From Anaerolineae bacterium (GTDB taxonomy: Bacteria > Chloroflexota > Anaerolineae > Aggregatilineales > Phototrophicaceae): a stretch of DNA of 64,000 bases. The notes below the pieces were generated by a model. The model worked only from the letters and a program-made list of their open reading frames with translations, was not told where the DNA came from and did no database searches. Shown piece by piece: positions 26,885-35,290 of the stretch; position 1 is the first letter of the stretch; the number at the start of each line of letters is the position of its first letter. The stretch is taken from NCBI GenBank assembly GCA_022821805.1, contig JAJECX010000011.1, forward strand, positions 56,577-120,576, given 5' to 3'. A program made the translations under genes and the position numbers.

Positions 26885-27475
26885 CTACACTCCCCCAAAC
26901 CACTCCCGATCAATCACCACGCGCTCGACCGTCACCTGCTCCGTCCGCACGCCCAGCTCAAGCTCCTTCAGCTTGCCGATGAGCTCGCCGCCGTCAATCA
27001 GCCGGATCTCCGGCGCGCGGTCGCTGGCCGCCTTCAACTCCGCCTCTTGCGTGAAGCCGCCGGTGGTGATCAGCAGCCCTTTGTCGGCGCGCCCGACCAT
27101 GACGCCGCGCCGAAAGTCATCGACCTCGGCCGAGCTGATGCGCCCACCGCCGCGGACGCAGCGGAAAGACACGCGGAAGGTCAAGAAACCGCCGCCGCCG
27201 AAGATGCCGATGCCCTCGATGGTGTCGTTGGCGCTGCTCAACTCGATCTCCCCCACGCCGTCTTTCTCCAGCAGCTGCAGAATCAGCCGCTGATAGGCGT
27301 CGGTGGTCATCTGCTCCAGGGTGTCGGTCAATTCTTCGCGCCAGCCGGTCAGGCTTTCAATCAATTCCTGCGTGACCTCGCGCGCTTCGTTCGCGCCCGC
27401 TTCCGCGCCTATGGCATCAGCGTCGGATTCCAGGCTGACATCAACCATTTGACTGCCATCTTCCCCGCTCATCAT
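26885..27475 (-). CDS. Mrr-like protein lacking nuclease active-site residues
   Basis: A 196-residue paralogue of the neighbouring Mrr catalytic domain without the winged-helix part. The core is conserved, for example FLTFRVSF, DDFRRGVMVGRADKGLLITTGGFT and IRLIDGGELIGKLKELELGV against the matching stretches of the intact gene. The active site is not: the DGGID aspartate becomes Glu87 in NDTIEG, the FQCK pair becomes FRCV (Arg105, Val107), and the FERL glutamate becomes Gln. It is therefore probably non-catalytic and may bind DNA or the active nuclease. ATG 27475 has AAAGGA upstream; the frame also extends to TTG 27520, which would overlap holA. It begins 41 bases after the holA stop. Confidence 0.85.
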   Translation of the reverse strand: MMSGEDGSQMVDVSLESDADAIGAEAGANEAREVTQELIESLTGWREELTDTLEQMTTDAYQRLILQLLEKDGVGEIELSSANDTIEGIGIFGGGGFLTFRVSFRCVRGGGRISSAEVDDFRRGVMVGRADKGLLITTGGFTQEAELKAASDRAPEIRLIDGGELIGKLKELELGVRTEQVTVERVVIDREWFGGV

Positions 27476-27516
27476 GTTCGTCCTTTGTGCTATTCCGTTT
27501 TCATTTGATTGAGCAA

Positions 27517-28515
27517 TCAAGCGCGCGCCAGGCTCGTCACCAGCAATTCCAGCGCCAGCCGTGGCTCGATTCGTCCCGTCTTCATATCCTGGTCATATCG
27601 CTGCAAGCGCTTCAGAATCGCATCCAACTGCAAGGCGTTGAAGCGACGCGCCTGCGTCGCCAGCTTGCCGGCCACGAAGGCGTGCGCGTCGATGGCTTGG
27701 CCGATCGCTTGTCCCGCCGCGCCCCCGCCGCGATCGAGGTGGTCGCGCGTCATCGACAGCAGGCGGAATTGGCGCACGATCATGCCGAACAAACCAAAGC
27801 CGGCGTCGCCCGGATTCTGATGCAGCGATTGATGAATCAATTCCAGCGCGCGCGATCCGTCGCCGATCGCCAGCGCATCGACCATCTCGAAGATATTCGC
27901 CTCCGGCACATAAGGCGTCAGGGCGGCGACGTCATCTTCGCTGATTGCGCGCTCGCCATCGACATAGCAGACGAGCTTGTGCAATTCATTGTCGGCGCGC
28001 AGCACATCATCGTTTACAAGCATCGCGATGGCGCTTGCCGCAGCCGCGGAAATCTCGGCGTCGTACTCGTTTTGCGCGCGCTGTTTGATCCAGCTCGCCA
28101 GGCGCTGCGGTTTCTTGAAGCCTTTGATGTATCCGTTCTCCATTGTCCGCGCCGCCTTCAGCAGACGGTTCTTTTCCGACAGCAGCTCGTTTTCCACCAG
28201 CGCCAGCCGCGCGAATGCTGGCAAGCTTGGGAGCTCGGCAATCAGCCGATCGGCGGCCGCCTTTCCCGTTTTTCCCGCTCCCTTGCGCGATACAAAACTG
28301 ATCAATCCCTTGACGATTACCAGCCGCTTCTCAGCCAGAAAAGGCAGCGACTTAACCGCCGCCAGCACCTCGGCGGCCGATGTCTGCGTCCCATCGAATT
28401 CCGAGCGGTTGAGGTCGCCGTCTTCGCCCATCGCCTTCCGCATTCGCGCCAGCGCGGCATCGCGGCTGATGCTGTCATCGCCATGCAGGATGTAGAATGT
28501 CGGCGTCGCGCTCAT
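27517..28515 (-). CDS. holA: DNA polymerase III subunit delta
   Basis: The delta subunit opens the beta sliding clamp within the clamp loader. This 332-residue protein starts FYILHGDDSISRDAALARMR, the usual HolA opening in place of an active P-loop, continues with AAVKSLPFLAEKRLVIVKGL, and has the helical C-terminal collar domain (IFEMVDALAIGDGSRALELI, MIVRQFRLL). Length and order fit the family. It starts 7 bases after the stop of the DUF6391 gene, indicating an operon with it and perhaps with the Mrr cassette downstream. Confidence 0.93.
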   Translation of the reverse strand: MSATPTFYILHGDDSISRDAALARMRKAMGEDGDLNRSEFDGTQTSAAEVLAAVKSLPFLAEKRLVIVKGLISFVSRKGAGKTGKAAADRLIAELPSLPAFARLALVENELLSEKNRLLKAARTMENGYIKGFKKPQRLASWIKQRAQNEYDAEISAAAASAIAMLVNDDVLRADNELHKLVCYVDGERAISEDDVAALTPYVPEANIFEMVDALAIGDGSRALELIHQSLHQNPGDAGFGLFGMIVRQFRLLSMTRDHLDRGGGAAGQAIGQAIDAHAFVAGKLATQARRFNALQLDAILKRLQRYDQDMKTGRIEPRLALELLVTSLARA

Positions 28516-28522
28516 GGGGCGC

Positions 28523-29071
28523 TTATCCTTGCGCCGTCACAATGCGGTGCAGCGTCACCTGCTGACCGCTGAATGGTATGGTCTTGGTTTCGCGCCGGAC
28601 GCTGACCAATTCCATATCTCCCAGATCGCCCTCGGTGGTGAAGTAGCGCTGCAAGTTCATGCCCAAGGGCATCGAAAGCAGCACGACCGCCATCATCGCG
28701 ACCACCATCGTCGGGAAGCGCTCCCAGCTTCGGCGCAGCCCGCGCCCGGCGAAACCGAGGAAGGCCACCGCCGTAGCCAGAAAACCGGTGGTCACCAGAT
28801 TGGTGCCGCAGTTGGGATGAATCGCCAGCTTGCGCTCGCCCGCCTTCATACGAGCTATCGCCTCCTGCACCGCGGATTCGACCTTGTCGGTCGGCACATC
28901 GCCCAACAAGACAAAGCCGCTGTCGCTGCTGCGCCCGGAAAGCTGGTAGCTCTGTCGATTCAAAAGGTGAATGGTGGCATGTTCCAAGCCGTGATTGCGG
29001 CGGACGCGCAGAATATACGGATGCTGCGTCAGCGGTTCGGCGAATTCCGCCAGCCGTTCCATCGGGTTCAT
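28523..29071 (-). CDS. DUF6391 family membrane protein
   Basis: A 182-residue protein with the DUF6391 core RVRRNHGLEHATIHLLNRQS near the start, then a soluble region (GRSSDSGFVLLGDVPTDKVE) and HPNCGTNLVTTGFLAT, followed by two membrane segments (about residues 95-135) and a short soluble tail. The family is known from Cyanobacteria and Chloroflexota, and no function has been established. The conserved His and Glu in HGLEHAT could bind a metal (inference). ATG 29071 has AGGAAG upstream and is preferred over 29086. It leads the holA operon. Confidence 0.8.
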   Translation of the reverse strand: MNPMERLAEFAEPLTQHPYILRVRRNHGLEHATIHLLNRQSYQLSGRSSDSGFVLLGDVPTDKVESAVQEAIARMKAGERKLAIHPNCGTNLVTTGFLATAVAFLGFAGRGLRRSWERFPTMVVAMMAVVLLSMPLGMNLQRYFTTEGDLGDMELVSVRRETKTIPFSGQQVTLHRIVTAQG

Positions 29072-29170
29072 CGCTCTTCCTTTCACAGACGCGCGAGCGC
29101 CCTTAACTTAGCATAAAGAAGGTTTCCTTTCGAGATGCTAAACGCTGTTCGTCGGCTCGGCCGATTGTGC

Positions 29171-29176
29171 TAAAAT
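29171..29176 (+). promoter_or_regulatory. -10 box TAAAAT placing the start of transcription on the phosphatase ATG
   Basis: TAAAAT ends 6 bases before the ATG at 29183, and no ribosome site precedes that ATG. If the box is used, transcription would begin at or next to the A of the start codon, giving a leaderless mRNA. The -35 region (29148-29153, TTCGTC) is weak. Confidence 0.45.
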
Positions 29177-29182
29177 GTCGGC

Positions 29183-29773
29183 ATGCGCAGCAAATTCCAA
29201 CCGCCCCCCTTGCGGAAGCGAATCGTTAAGTTCATTGAATCAGGTCCGTATGCCATACGCTTGCGGATTGAAGACGATTTGCATCGCCGCGCAAAGGGCG
29301 TGTCTCGGAGGAAGCTGAGCGAAATCACGCCGCATTTGCATGTCGGCGGACAGCACAACGGCGAAGGGTATGAACGCCTGCTGAACCGCGGCATCACCGC
29401 CATTGTGAATATGCGCGAAGAGGATCACAGCGACGAAGAAAAGGGCATTGGCGGCGAACGTCATTTGCATTTGCCGACGGTTGATCATACGCCGCCCAGC
29501 ATCCAAGATTTGAAGCGCGGCGTCGCATTTATCAGCAGAGAAATCGAGCAATACAAGGGGCGAGTGTATATCCACTGCCGCGCCGGTTGCGGACGCGCGC
29601 CGTCTATGGCGGCCGCCTACCTGATCTCAACCGGGATGACACGGAAAGAAGCCTTGCGATACATCAAGAAAGCCCGTCCCTTCATTGACTTGAACAAATT
29701 TCAATTGCTCGTTCTCGACCAGTTTGAGGCATACTGGCGGAGCGGCGCGCGCCAACCTTCATGCCCAAGCTGA
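29183..29773 (+). CDS. Dual-specificity protein phosphatase-like protein
   Basis: A 196-residue cysteine-dependent phosphatase. The P-loop HCRAGCGRAPS (nucleophile Cys132, Arg138) fits C-x5-R, the general acid is probably Asp101 in LPTVDHTPPS, and ITPHLHVGGQHNGEGYERLL is the common dual-specificity phosphatase opening. Bacterial members act on phosphotyrosine, phosphoserine or small phosphorylated molecules. No signal peptide is present. The stop overlaps the ChbG/YdjC gene by 13 bases, so both are on one transcript. The N-terminal 45 residues are basic and not part of the phosphatase fold. Confidence 0.88.
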   Translation: MRSKFQPPPLRKRIVKFIESGPYAIRLRIEDDLHRRAKGVSRRKLSEITPHLHVGGQHNGEGYERLLNRGITAIVNMREEDHSDEEKGIGGERHLHLPTVDHTPPSIQDLKRGVAFISREIEQYKGRVYIHCRAGCGRAPSMAAAYLISTGMTRKEALRYIKKARPFIDLNKFQLLVLDQFEAYWRSGARQPSCPS

Positions 29774-30543
29774 TCATCACCGCCGACGACTGCGGCTTGA
29801 CGGAAGCCGTCAACGAGAAGACCTACGAACTGCATCTGCAGGGCTATATCAGCGCCGCCAGCGTGATGACCAACTACCCGGCGCATCAGCACGCGCTAGC
29901 CTTGTTTCGAAAATGCAGCGAACTAGATCTGGGCATCCATCTCTCGCTCACCGATGGACATCCGGTCAACCAAGACGACGGTCATCACCCGCACCTTTTG
30001 AACGAAGACTTCAGCTTCCGCAGCAATCTCAGCTTGTATCTGCGCTCGCATTTTTTCAGCGCCGGCGCCGTCCGCTGGATTCGCAACGAACTTGATGCGC
30101 AGCTGCGCCGTTTTACCGATGCCGGCATCCAGCCGCGGCATATCTCGACCCATCATCATTTTCACTCGATTCCACTGCTGCGCCGCATCGTTCACGAGCT
30201 GGCGGCGGATTACGATGTGGATTGGGTGCGCGCGCACGATTTTCGCGCCAACGTTTCCCGGCATAATATCTTTCTGCGCCCTCAGCAGCAGCGCGCGCGA
30301 TACGCCTTCGCCATGCCCGATTACCTGACCGCGATTCAACCTTGCATGTCGCGGCCCGTCGATGAATTCTGCGCCCGCATCGCCCGCTTAAGCGGCGCCG
30401 TCGAAATCGTCGTGCATCCGGCGCCACTACAGGATCCCGACTTTCCCGCCGATTGGCATTACGGAACGGGGCCGCGCCAAGCCGAGACGCAATTTCTCAT
30501 GCAAGCTGTCGATCGCCTGCGAGAAATGGGTGTGGCGCGCTGA
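29761..30543 (+). CDS. ChbG/YdjC-family carbohydrate deacetylase
   Basis: A 260-residue protein of the YdjC family, whose characterised member ChbG removes an acetyl group from chitobiose and related oligosaccharides. Motifs: KLIITADDCGLTEAVNE with the metal-binding Asp pair, LGIHLSLTDGHPV, ISTHHHFHSIPLL with metal-binding histidines, and VEIVVHPAP near the end. It starts inside the end of the phosphatase gene (13-base overlap), suggesting coupled expression. Together with the sugar importer, it fits use of amino-sugar glycans. The exact substrate cannot be told from the sequence. Confidence 0.9.
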   Translation: MPKLIITADDCGLTEAVNEKTYELHLQGYISAASVMTNYPAHQHALALFRKCSELDLGIHLSLTDGHPVNQDDGHHPHLLNEDFSFRSNLSLYLRSHFFSAGAVRWIRNELDAQLRRFTDAGIQPRHISTHHHFHSIPLLRRIVHELAADYDVDWVRAHDFRANVSRHNIFLRPQQQRARYAFAMPDYLTAIQPCMSRPVDEFCARIARLSGAVEIVVHPAPLQDPDFPADWHYGTGPRQAETQFLMQAVDRLREMGVAR

Positions 30544-30587
30544 CGACCACAAACCTTCCTGCGGCGCTTTGCGCGCGCCGCCCTTGA

Positions 30588-30616
30588 TTGACAGCGCCGA
30601 TGCCTTGCCATACAAT
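30588..30616 (+). promoter_or_regulatory. mutS2: Promoter of mutS2
   Basis: TTGACA at 30588-30593 and TACAAT at 30611-30616 are separated by exactly 17 bases, one of the best sigma-70 matches in the window. It lies between the ChbG/YdjC stop (30543) and the mutS2 ATG (30675), giving a leader of about 50 bases. Confidence 0.75.
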
Positions 30617-30674
30617 GATGCGCGCCATTTCCCGGCTGGGAACTGGCGCAAAGCCAAGACGAGAATCACCCTAG

Positions 30675-33077
30675 ATGATCAGCGAAAAAACGCTCGCCAC
30701 GCTAGAACTGCACAAGATCTTGCAAGACCTCGCGTCATACACGACCTTCAGCGCTGGCGAGGAGTTCGCCATTGAGCTTTACCCCTCGACCGAGCTGGAA
30801 GAAGCGCGGCTTTGGCAGCGGGAAACGGCGGAAGCGGTCGCCCTGCTGGAAGAGCGATCCAATGTCACCGTGCGCGGCGCGCGCGATGTCCGCGAACCGG
30901 TCATCAAGGCGCTGCGCGGCGTCGTCATTGAGCCGAGCACGCTGCTCGATATCCGCTATACACTGCGGCGCGGCTCAACGCTAAAGCGCACACTCGGGCG
31001 GATGGGCGCGACCTTTCCGCTGCTCGCGGAGCTGGCCTCCGAAATTGAAGAATGCCTTGACCTGCAAAACGTCATCGAAAAGACGGTTGATGACAATGCG
31101 GAAATCAAAGACACCGCCAGCGCGCGCCTGGCGATCATCCGGCGCGACCTGAAAGTGGCTTTCGACCGCTTGCAGAGCAAGTTGCAGCGCATCGTCGCGA
31201 ACAAGGCGAATCAGACCAAGCTGCAAGAAGCCATTATCACCATGCGGCACGGGCGTTACGTCATCCCGCTGAAAGCCGAGCACAAAGGCAAAATCAAAGG
31301 CATCCTGCACGATTCATCAGCCTCCGGCGCCACCATCTTCATTGAGCCGCTGGAAACGGTCGAGCTCAACAATAAATGGCGCGAGCTCCAGGTAGACGAA
31401 GAGAAGGAGATCCGCCGCATCCTTGCCGACATGACGGAAGCGGTTGCCGGCGAAAGCGAGCGTATCGTCCGCACAGTGCAGCTGCTGGGTTACCTCGACC
31501 TGACCTTCGCCAAGGCGCGCTACGCCATCGACCACGGCTGCGTCCAGCCGACGATGCGCGGAATCCAGCCGCGTCCGGGCGCGCTCGCCCGCCCCGGCAC
31601 AAGCATCCAGCTAAAAGGAGCGCGGCATCCGCTCTTGAAGGGTCATATCGTGCCGCTGGACATCAGTTTTGATGACGACAGTTGGGTGCTGGTGGTCACC
31701 GGACCCAACACCGGCGGCAAGACGGTCGCGTTGAAAACCGTCGGCTTGATCGCCCTGATGGCGCAATGCGGCTTGCACGTCCCCGCCGATGAGGCGGAAC
31801 TTTCGGTCTTTCAAGGCCTCTTCGCAGATATCGGCGACGAGCAGAGCATTGAGCAGTCGCTGTCCACCTTTTCCTCCCATATGACCAATATCATCGACAT
31901 CCTGCAACATGCCGATCATCGCTCGCTGGTGATCCTGGACGAAGTCGGCGCTGGCACTGACCCGACCGAAGGCTCGGCTTTGGCGCGCGCCCTGCTCAAT
32001 TGCCTCAAGAATAGCGGCGTCACCACCCTGGTCACAACGCACCATCCCGAGTTGAAAGTCTATGGCGTCGAGACGGCCGGCGTGCGCAACGCCAGCGTCG
32101 AATTCGACCTGGAAACGCTGCAGCCGACCTATCGCTTGATCGTGGGTTTGCCGGGTCGCTCCAATGCCCTGGCGATCGCCGAGCGCCTCGGTCTGGACTC
32201 GTCCATCATCGCTGACGCTCGCGGCATGGTCGCCACCGAAGATTTGGCAGCCGATGACTTGCTCGACGAGATACAGCGCACGCACGCCGAAATCCGCCTG
32301 CAGCACGAAGAATCGGATCAGCTGCGTCGGCAGTTGGCCGGGCAGCGAGACGAGCTGCAAGCGCGCCTGGACAATATCGAGGACGAACGCCGCGATGTGA
32401 TTCGCGCCGCGCGCCGACACGCCGAAGATGATCTGGCCGACTTCAACAAGCAGTTGCGCAAGATGCGAAATGAGTTGCGCGCGGCCGGCATGCCAGCCGA
32501 GACTCTCAATGCCTTGAAAGCGGCCGCCGACAAAATGGCCAACTGGACCAAGGCGCCGCTCGATGACGCGAACGAAATCCAGCAGCTCGAAGATATCGAC
32601 TGGATTCCGCGCGTCGGCGATACCGTATTCCTGGACACGCTTAATGCGGAGGGGATCATCGCCGAACTGGATGACAAAGGGGCGCAGGTGCAGGTCGGCG
32701 CCTTGCGTGTGCGGGCAAGTTTCGCCGATATGCGCAAGCGGACGCGCAGTGAGAAACGGGCGGCCGAGCGAGGCCACGTGCGCAAATATGAGCCCGCCGA
32801 AGCGCAGCTGCCCAAATCCGAATCGCCGGGCATGGAACTGGATATCCGCGGCAAGCGCGTTGATGAAGCCATTGAAATTCTCGACCGCTACATTAACGCC
32901 GCCTATAATGCCGGTCTGCCCTTCGGCCGGATCATCCATGGCAAGGGCACCGGACGATTGCGCCAGGCGGTGCGCGGCTACCTCAGCGAGCATTTGCTTG
33001 TGAGCAAGGTGACGCAGGGTCAGCAGCAAGAAGGCGGCGCCGGCGTCACCGTCATCCACATGGCGCCGATAACGTGA
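30675..33077 (+). CDS. mutS2: Endonuclease MutS2
   Basis: An 800-residue MutS2, a MutS relative without the mismatch-recognition domain. It acts on branched DNA to limit recombination and, in Bacillus, helps rescue collided ribosomes. The clamp and core domain fills residues 1-310, the ATPase follows with Walker A GPNTGGKTVALK near 342-353 and VILDEVGAGTDPTEG as Walker B, then a long coiled coil (about 510-610), a KOW-like segment, and a C-terminal Smr nuclease domain (MELDIRGKRVDEAIEILDRY ... RIIHGKGTGRLRQAV). All functional motifs are intact and the length is usual. Confidence 0.97.
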   Translation: MISEKTLATLELHKILQDLASYTTFSAGEEFAIELYPSTELEEARLWQRETAEAVALLEERSNVTVRGARDVREPVIKALRGVVIEPSTLLDIRYTLRRGSTLKRTLGRMGATFPLLAELASEIEECLDLQNVIEKTVDDNAEIKDTASARLAIIRRDLKVAFDRLQSKLQRIVANKANQTKLQEAIITMRHGRYVIPLKAEHKGKIKGILHDSSASGATIFIEPLETVELNNKWRELQVDEEKEIRRILADMTEAVAGESERIVRTVQLLGYLDLTFAKARYAIDHGCVQPTMRGIQPRPGALARPGTSIQLKGARHPLLKGHIVPLDISFDDDSWVLVVTGPNTGGKTVALKTVGLIALMAQCGLHVPADEAELSVFQGLFADIGDEQSIEQSLSTFSSHMTNIIDILQHADHRSLVILDEVGAGTDPTEGSALARALLNCLKNSGVTTLVTTHHPELKVYGVETAGVRNASVEFDLETLQPTYRLIVGLPGRSNALAIAERLGLDSSIIADARGMVATEDLAADDLLDEIQRTHAEIRLQHEESDQLRRQLAGQRDELQARLDNIEDERRDVIRAARRHAEDDLADFNKQLRKMRNELRAAGMPAETLNALKAAADKMANWTKAPLDDANEIQQLEDIDWIPRVGDTVFLDTLNAEGIIAELDDKGAQVQVGALRVRASFADMRKRTRSEKRAAERGHVRKYEPAEAQLPKSESPGMELDIRGKRVDEAIEILDRYINAAYNAGLPFGRIIHGKGTGRLRQAVRGYLSEHLLVSKVTQGQQQEGGAGVTVIHMAPIT

Positions 33078-33103
33078 CACGCCTCCCGCCACTGAATGCA
33101 ATT

Positions 33104-33128
33104 GTAGGGGCGACCTATCAGGTCGCCC
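33104..33128. repeat. Dispersed palindromic repeat copy (mutS2 to methyltransferase gap)
   Basis: GTAGGGGCGACC-TATCA-GGTCGCCC lies 26 bases after the mutS2 stop and 16 bases before the next ATG. It belongs to the repeat family also found near 22.9, 48.0 and 53.3 kb. It can form an 8-base-pair hairpin, and it leaves almost no room for a separate promoter for the following gene. Confidence 0.8.
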
Positions 33129-33144
33129 GCCGCCTATATACACC

Positions 33145-33753
33145 ATGACCGAAGACCGATACGCAACCTTCAGCGAACGTTACGCCAGCGGCGACATGCC
33201 CTGGGACAGTGGCATTACGCCGCCGGAAATTTTAGAGCTGCTGGCGGCGCTGCCGGCGGGATGCGCGCTGGACCTCGGCTGCGGGACCGGTACCGTGATC
33301 GGCGACCTGCTGCGTCACGGTTGGCGCGCCGACGGGGTCGACTTTGTGCCGCGGGCGATCGACATTGCGCGAGCGAAGCTCAGCGATTTCCCCCCGGAAT
33401 CGCATAGGCTATTCCGCCACGATGTGACGGGCTTGGACGAGCTGCCCGAATTGCGGCGCAATTACAATCTCATTATCGACATTGGCTGTGGACATACGCT
33501 CGGCGGCGACGCGATGACTGAGTATGCTTTCGCCATCGCCGGGCGGCTCGCGCCAGGAGGCATCTTCATGCTTTACGCCAGCCATCCGCGTCCCGAGTCC
33601 TCAGTCGGCTGGGCGCCGCGGCAAGTGGCGGATGTATTTGGCGCGCAGCTCAATCTGCTGTGGGAACAGCGCGGCGACGATCAGGCAATCGGCGCGCCGG
33701 TAAGCTGGTACAAGCTGCGAAAGCGGCGCAAAGAACAACGGGGTGGCGCATGA
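33145..33753 (+). CDS. Class I SAM-dependent methyltransferase
   Basis: A 202-residue cytosolic methyltransferase with the SAM-binding motif I ALDLGCGTGTVIGDLLRHGW (about residues 41-60), the acidic motif II at the end of strand 2 (ADGVDFVPRAIDIARAKL), and LIIDIGCGHTLGGDAM. The short N-terminal WDSGITPPEILELL resembles the thiopurine/tellurite methyltransferase group, but the acceptor is unknown. No ribosome site is visible; TATATA lies 5 bases before the ATG. The stop overlaps the next start as ATGA. Confidence 0.87.
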   Translation: MTEDRYATFSERYASGDMPWDSGITPPEILELLAALPAGCALDLGCGTGTVIGDLLRHGWRADGVDFVPRAIDIARAKLSDFPPESHRLFRHDVTGLDELPELRRNYNLIIDIGCGHTLGGDAMTEYAFAIAGRLAPGGIFMLYASHPRPESSVGWAPRQVADVFGAQLNLLWEQRGDDQAIGAPVSWYKLRKRRKEQRGGA

Positions 33754-34901
33754 GATTGCGCCTGATACTGCCTGCCATCTTGTTGTTGGCTGCGGCGGTT
33801 GGCGGCGGATATTTCCTCGGCGCCTTTTTGCAAGCGCCCGACGATATCCTCGCCGCCTTTTCCTTTGAAGCGAATACCGTCCAGGCTGCTCCGCTGCCAA
33901 TCGCGCCCGCCTCGGGCAGCGAATTCGTCCAATCAGATCTTGAGTTGGCCTGGTCATGGAAACCAGCCTTGGCCGAAGATCAGTTCTTCGCCCTGCGCAT
34001 CCGAGCGGAAGACCGTCCCTGGACCGAATTATGGACCGTCGATTCGGCCGTCCAGGTTTCGCAGATCATAGACAGCTTCAGCGTGGACTACGGCAAATAC
34101 TACTGGCAGGTCGCGGTTGTCAATGTTGACGCCGAGGGCGCCTACAAAAGCCCGGGCAGCGAGTGGAGCGAGCTTGCCGTCTTGCAGCGCCTGCGGCGAG
34201 AACGCGCGCCCGCGACTTCATACAGCGACATGTCAGCGACCGCCAAACTATTCGACAACCTTGACCTGAGCGCCACCGAGTTAATCGACGCCGTGCATCT
34301 GTTTATCAATCAGAACAGCCAGACGAATGAGCAGTTGGACTACGCCCCCGACTTCAGCGATGCCGTCGACATCATGTATGACCATGCGCAAGGTTTAACC
34401 GCGGAAATGCCGCAGATTCAGTGCGATGGCCGTTCGACCGCAATGCTGACGATTCTTCAAGAGCTCGGGATCGAAAGCAGACTGGTTTTCCTGTACATGT
34501 CTTCTCCCGGCTGGCTTTCGCAGCATACCGTGCTGGAGGTCTTCAATCCCGATACCCAATACTGGCAAGTCCACGATGTCGGCTTCGACTTCTATTACAT
34601 GGACGCCGATACCGGTCAGCGCGTGAGCGCCGCGCGAATCCTTTTCGGCGCTCATGACGAATTGGCCGGCTGTCCAATCGAAGGTGGGGATTGCAACGCG
34701 ACCGTTATGCAACCGGGCATAGGCTACTTCGGCGCGATGCGTTACGGTTTCACCTTTGACATGTGGGTCAATCCCGATCGCTTCAATCTGTCCGCGCGCT
34801 TCGAAGGGCAGGGCAATCAGAACTTGGCCGAATTCGTCGGTGATGGACAGGCGGAGCGCGTCGCCTTTCGGCTGGATAACTGGCATGGACCCAATCCATA
34901 A
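33750..34901 (+). CDS. Exported transglutaminase-like domain protein
   Basis: A 383-residue protein with an N-terminal signal anchor (LILPAILLLAAAVGGGYFLG), a beta-sandwich region of fibronectin III type (about 50-145, ELAWSWKPALAEDQFFALRI and YYWQVAVVNVDAEG), and a C-terminal domain with a transglutaminase-like Cys-His-Asp triad: Cys225 (IQCDGRSTAML), His259 (LSQHTVLEVF) and Asp276 (WQVHDVGFDFYY). Such domains in bacteria act as proteases, cross-linkers or peptide-processing enzymes outside the cell. It starts within the methyltransferase stop codon (ATGA), so both are co-translated; the functional link is unclear. Confidence 0.72.
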   Translation: MRLRLILPAILLLAAAVGGGYFLGAFLQAPDDILAAFSFEANTVQAAPLPIAPASGSEFVQSDLELAWSWKPALAEDQFFALRIRAEDRPWTELWTVDSAVQVSQIIDSFSVDYGKYYWQVAVVNVDAEGAYKSPGSEWSELAVLQRLRRERAPATSYSDMSATAKLFDNLDLSATELIDAVHLFINQNSQTNEQLDYAPDFSDAVDIMYDHAQGLTAEMPQIQCDGRSTAMLTILQELGIESRLVFLYMSSPGWLSQHTVLEVFNPDTQYWQVHDVGFDFYYMDADTGQRVSAARILFGAHDELAGCPIEGGDCNATVMQPGIGYFGAMRYGFTFDMWVNPDRFNLSARFEGQGNQNLAEFVGDGQAERVAFRLDNWHGPNP

Positions 34902-35290
34902 GACGGCGCTGCGCTGGATTTGCGCCAGGTTGTCCCTCGCTTGGCAGCCGCGAATCGGCCGCCTCCCCGTCACGTTTTCTTAGGCGTAAACATTATCTTC
35001 ATTGCTTCGCCCGCCATATTGCAGCACGACGCCAGCTATAGCCTATGATCTCGCGTCGCAATTCCAAAGGACAAGTCAGGCAACGGCAGGATGCTGGCAG
35101 CGCGCGGCTTATGACCGCAACCGTCTGGAAACTCATCCCGATAACAACCGTCAGCATAAACTGGCAGCGAGCCTGTAAGAATTTGCGCAGTTGCCGGCGT
35201 TCCCATCAGATTCCTTCCGTCGCATAACGTCGAATCTCTCGATTCCACTATAATGAATGGTCGTGCCAAACCCCTGTCGAATAGGTCGCT
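34902..35290. other. Intergenic region of about 390 bases, little recognised
   Basis: No frame here looks like a gene on either strand. The only signal I can point to is TATAAT at 35249-35254, 37 bases before the GTG start of the penicillin-binding lipoprotein gene, without a clear -35 box. No RNA family was recognised by eye. Confidence 0.4.

Noticed and set aside
27487..28572. A 361-codon plus-strand frame across holA
   Set aside because: It is antisense to holA, and its composition is that of a shadow frame.
31611..33146. A 511-codon frame on the minus strand across mutS2
   Set aside because: It is antisense to a complete MutS2 with all motifs; the long frame is a by-product of G+C-rich codon use, and its translation (rich in Gln, His and Arg) fits no family.
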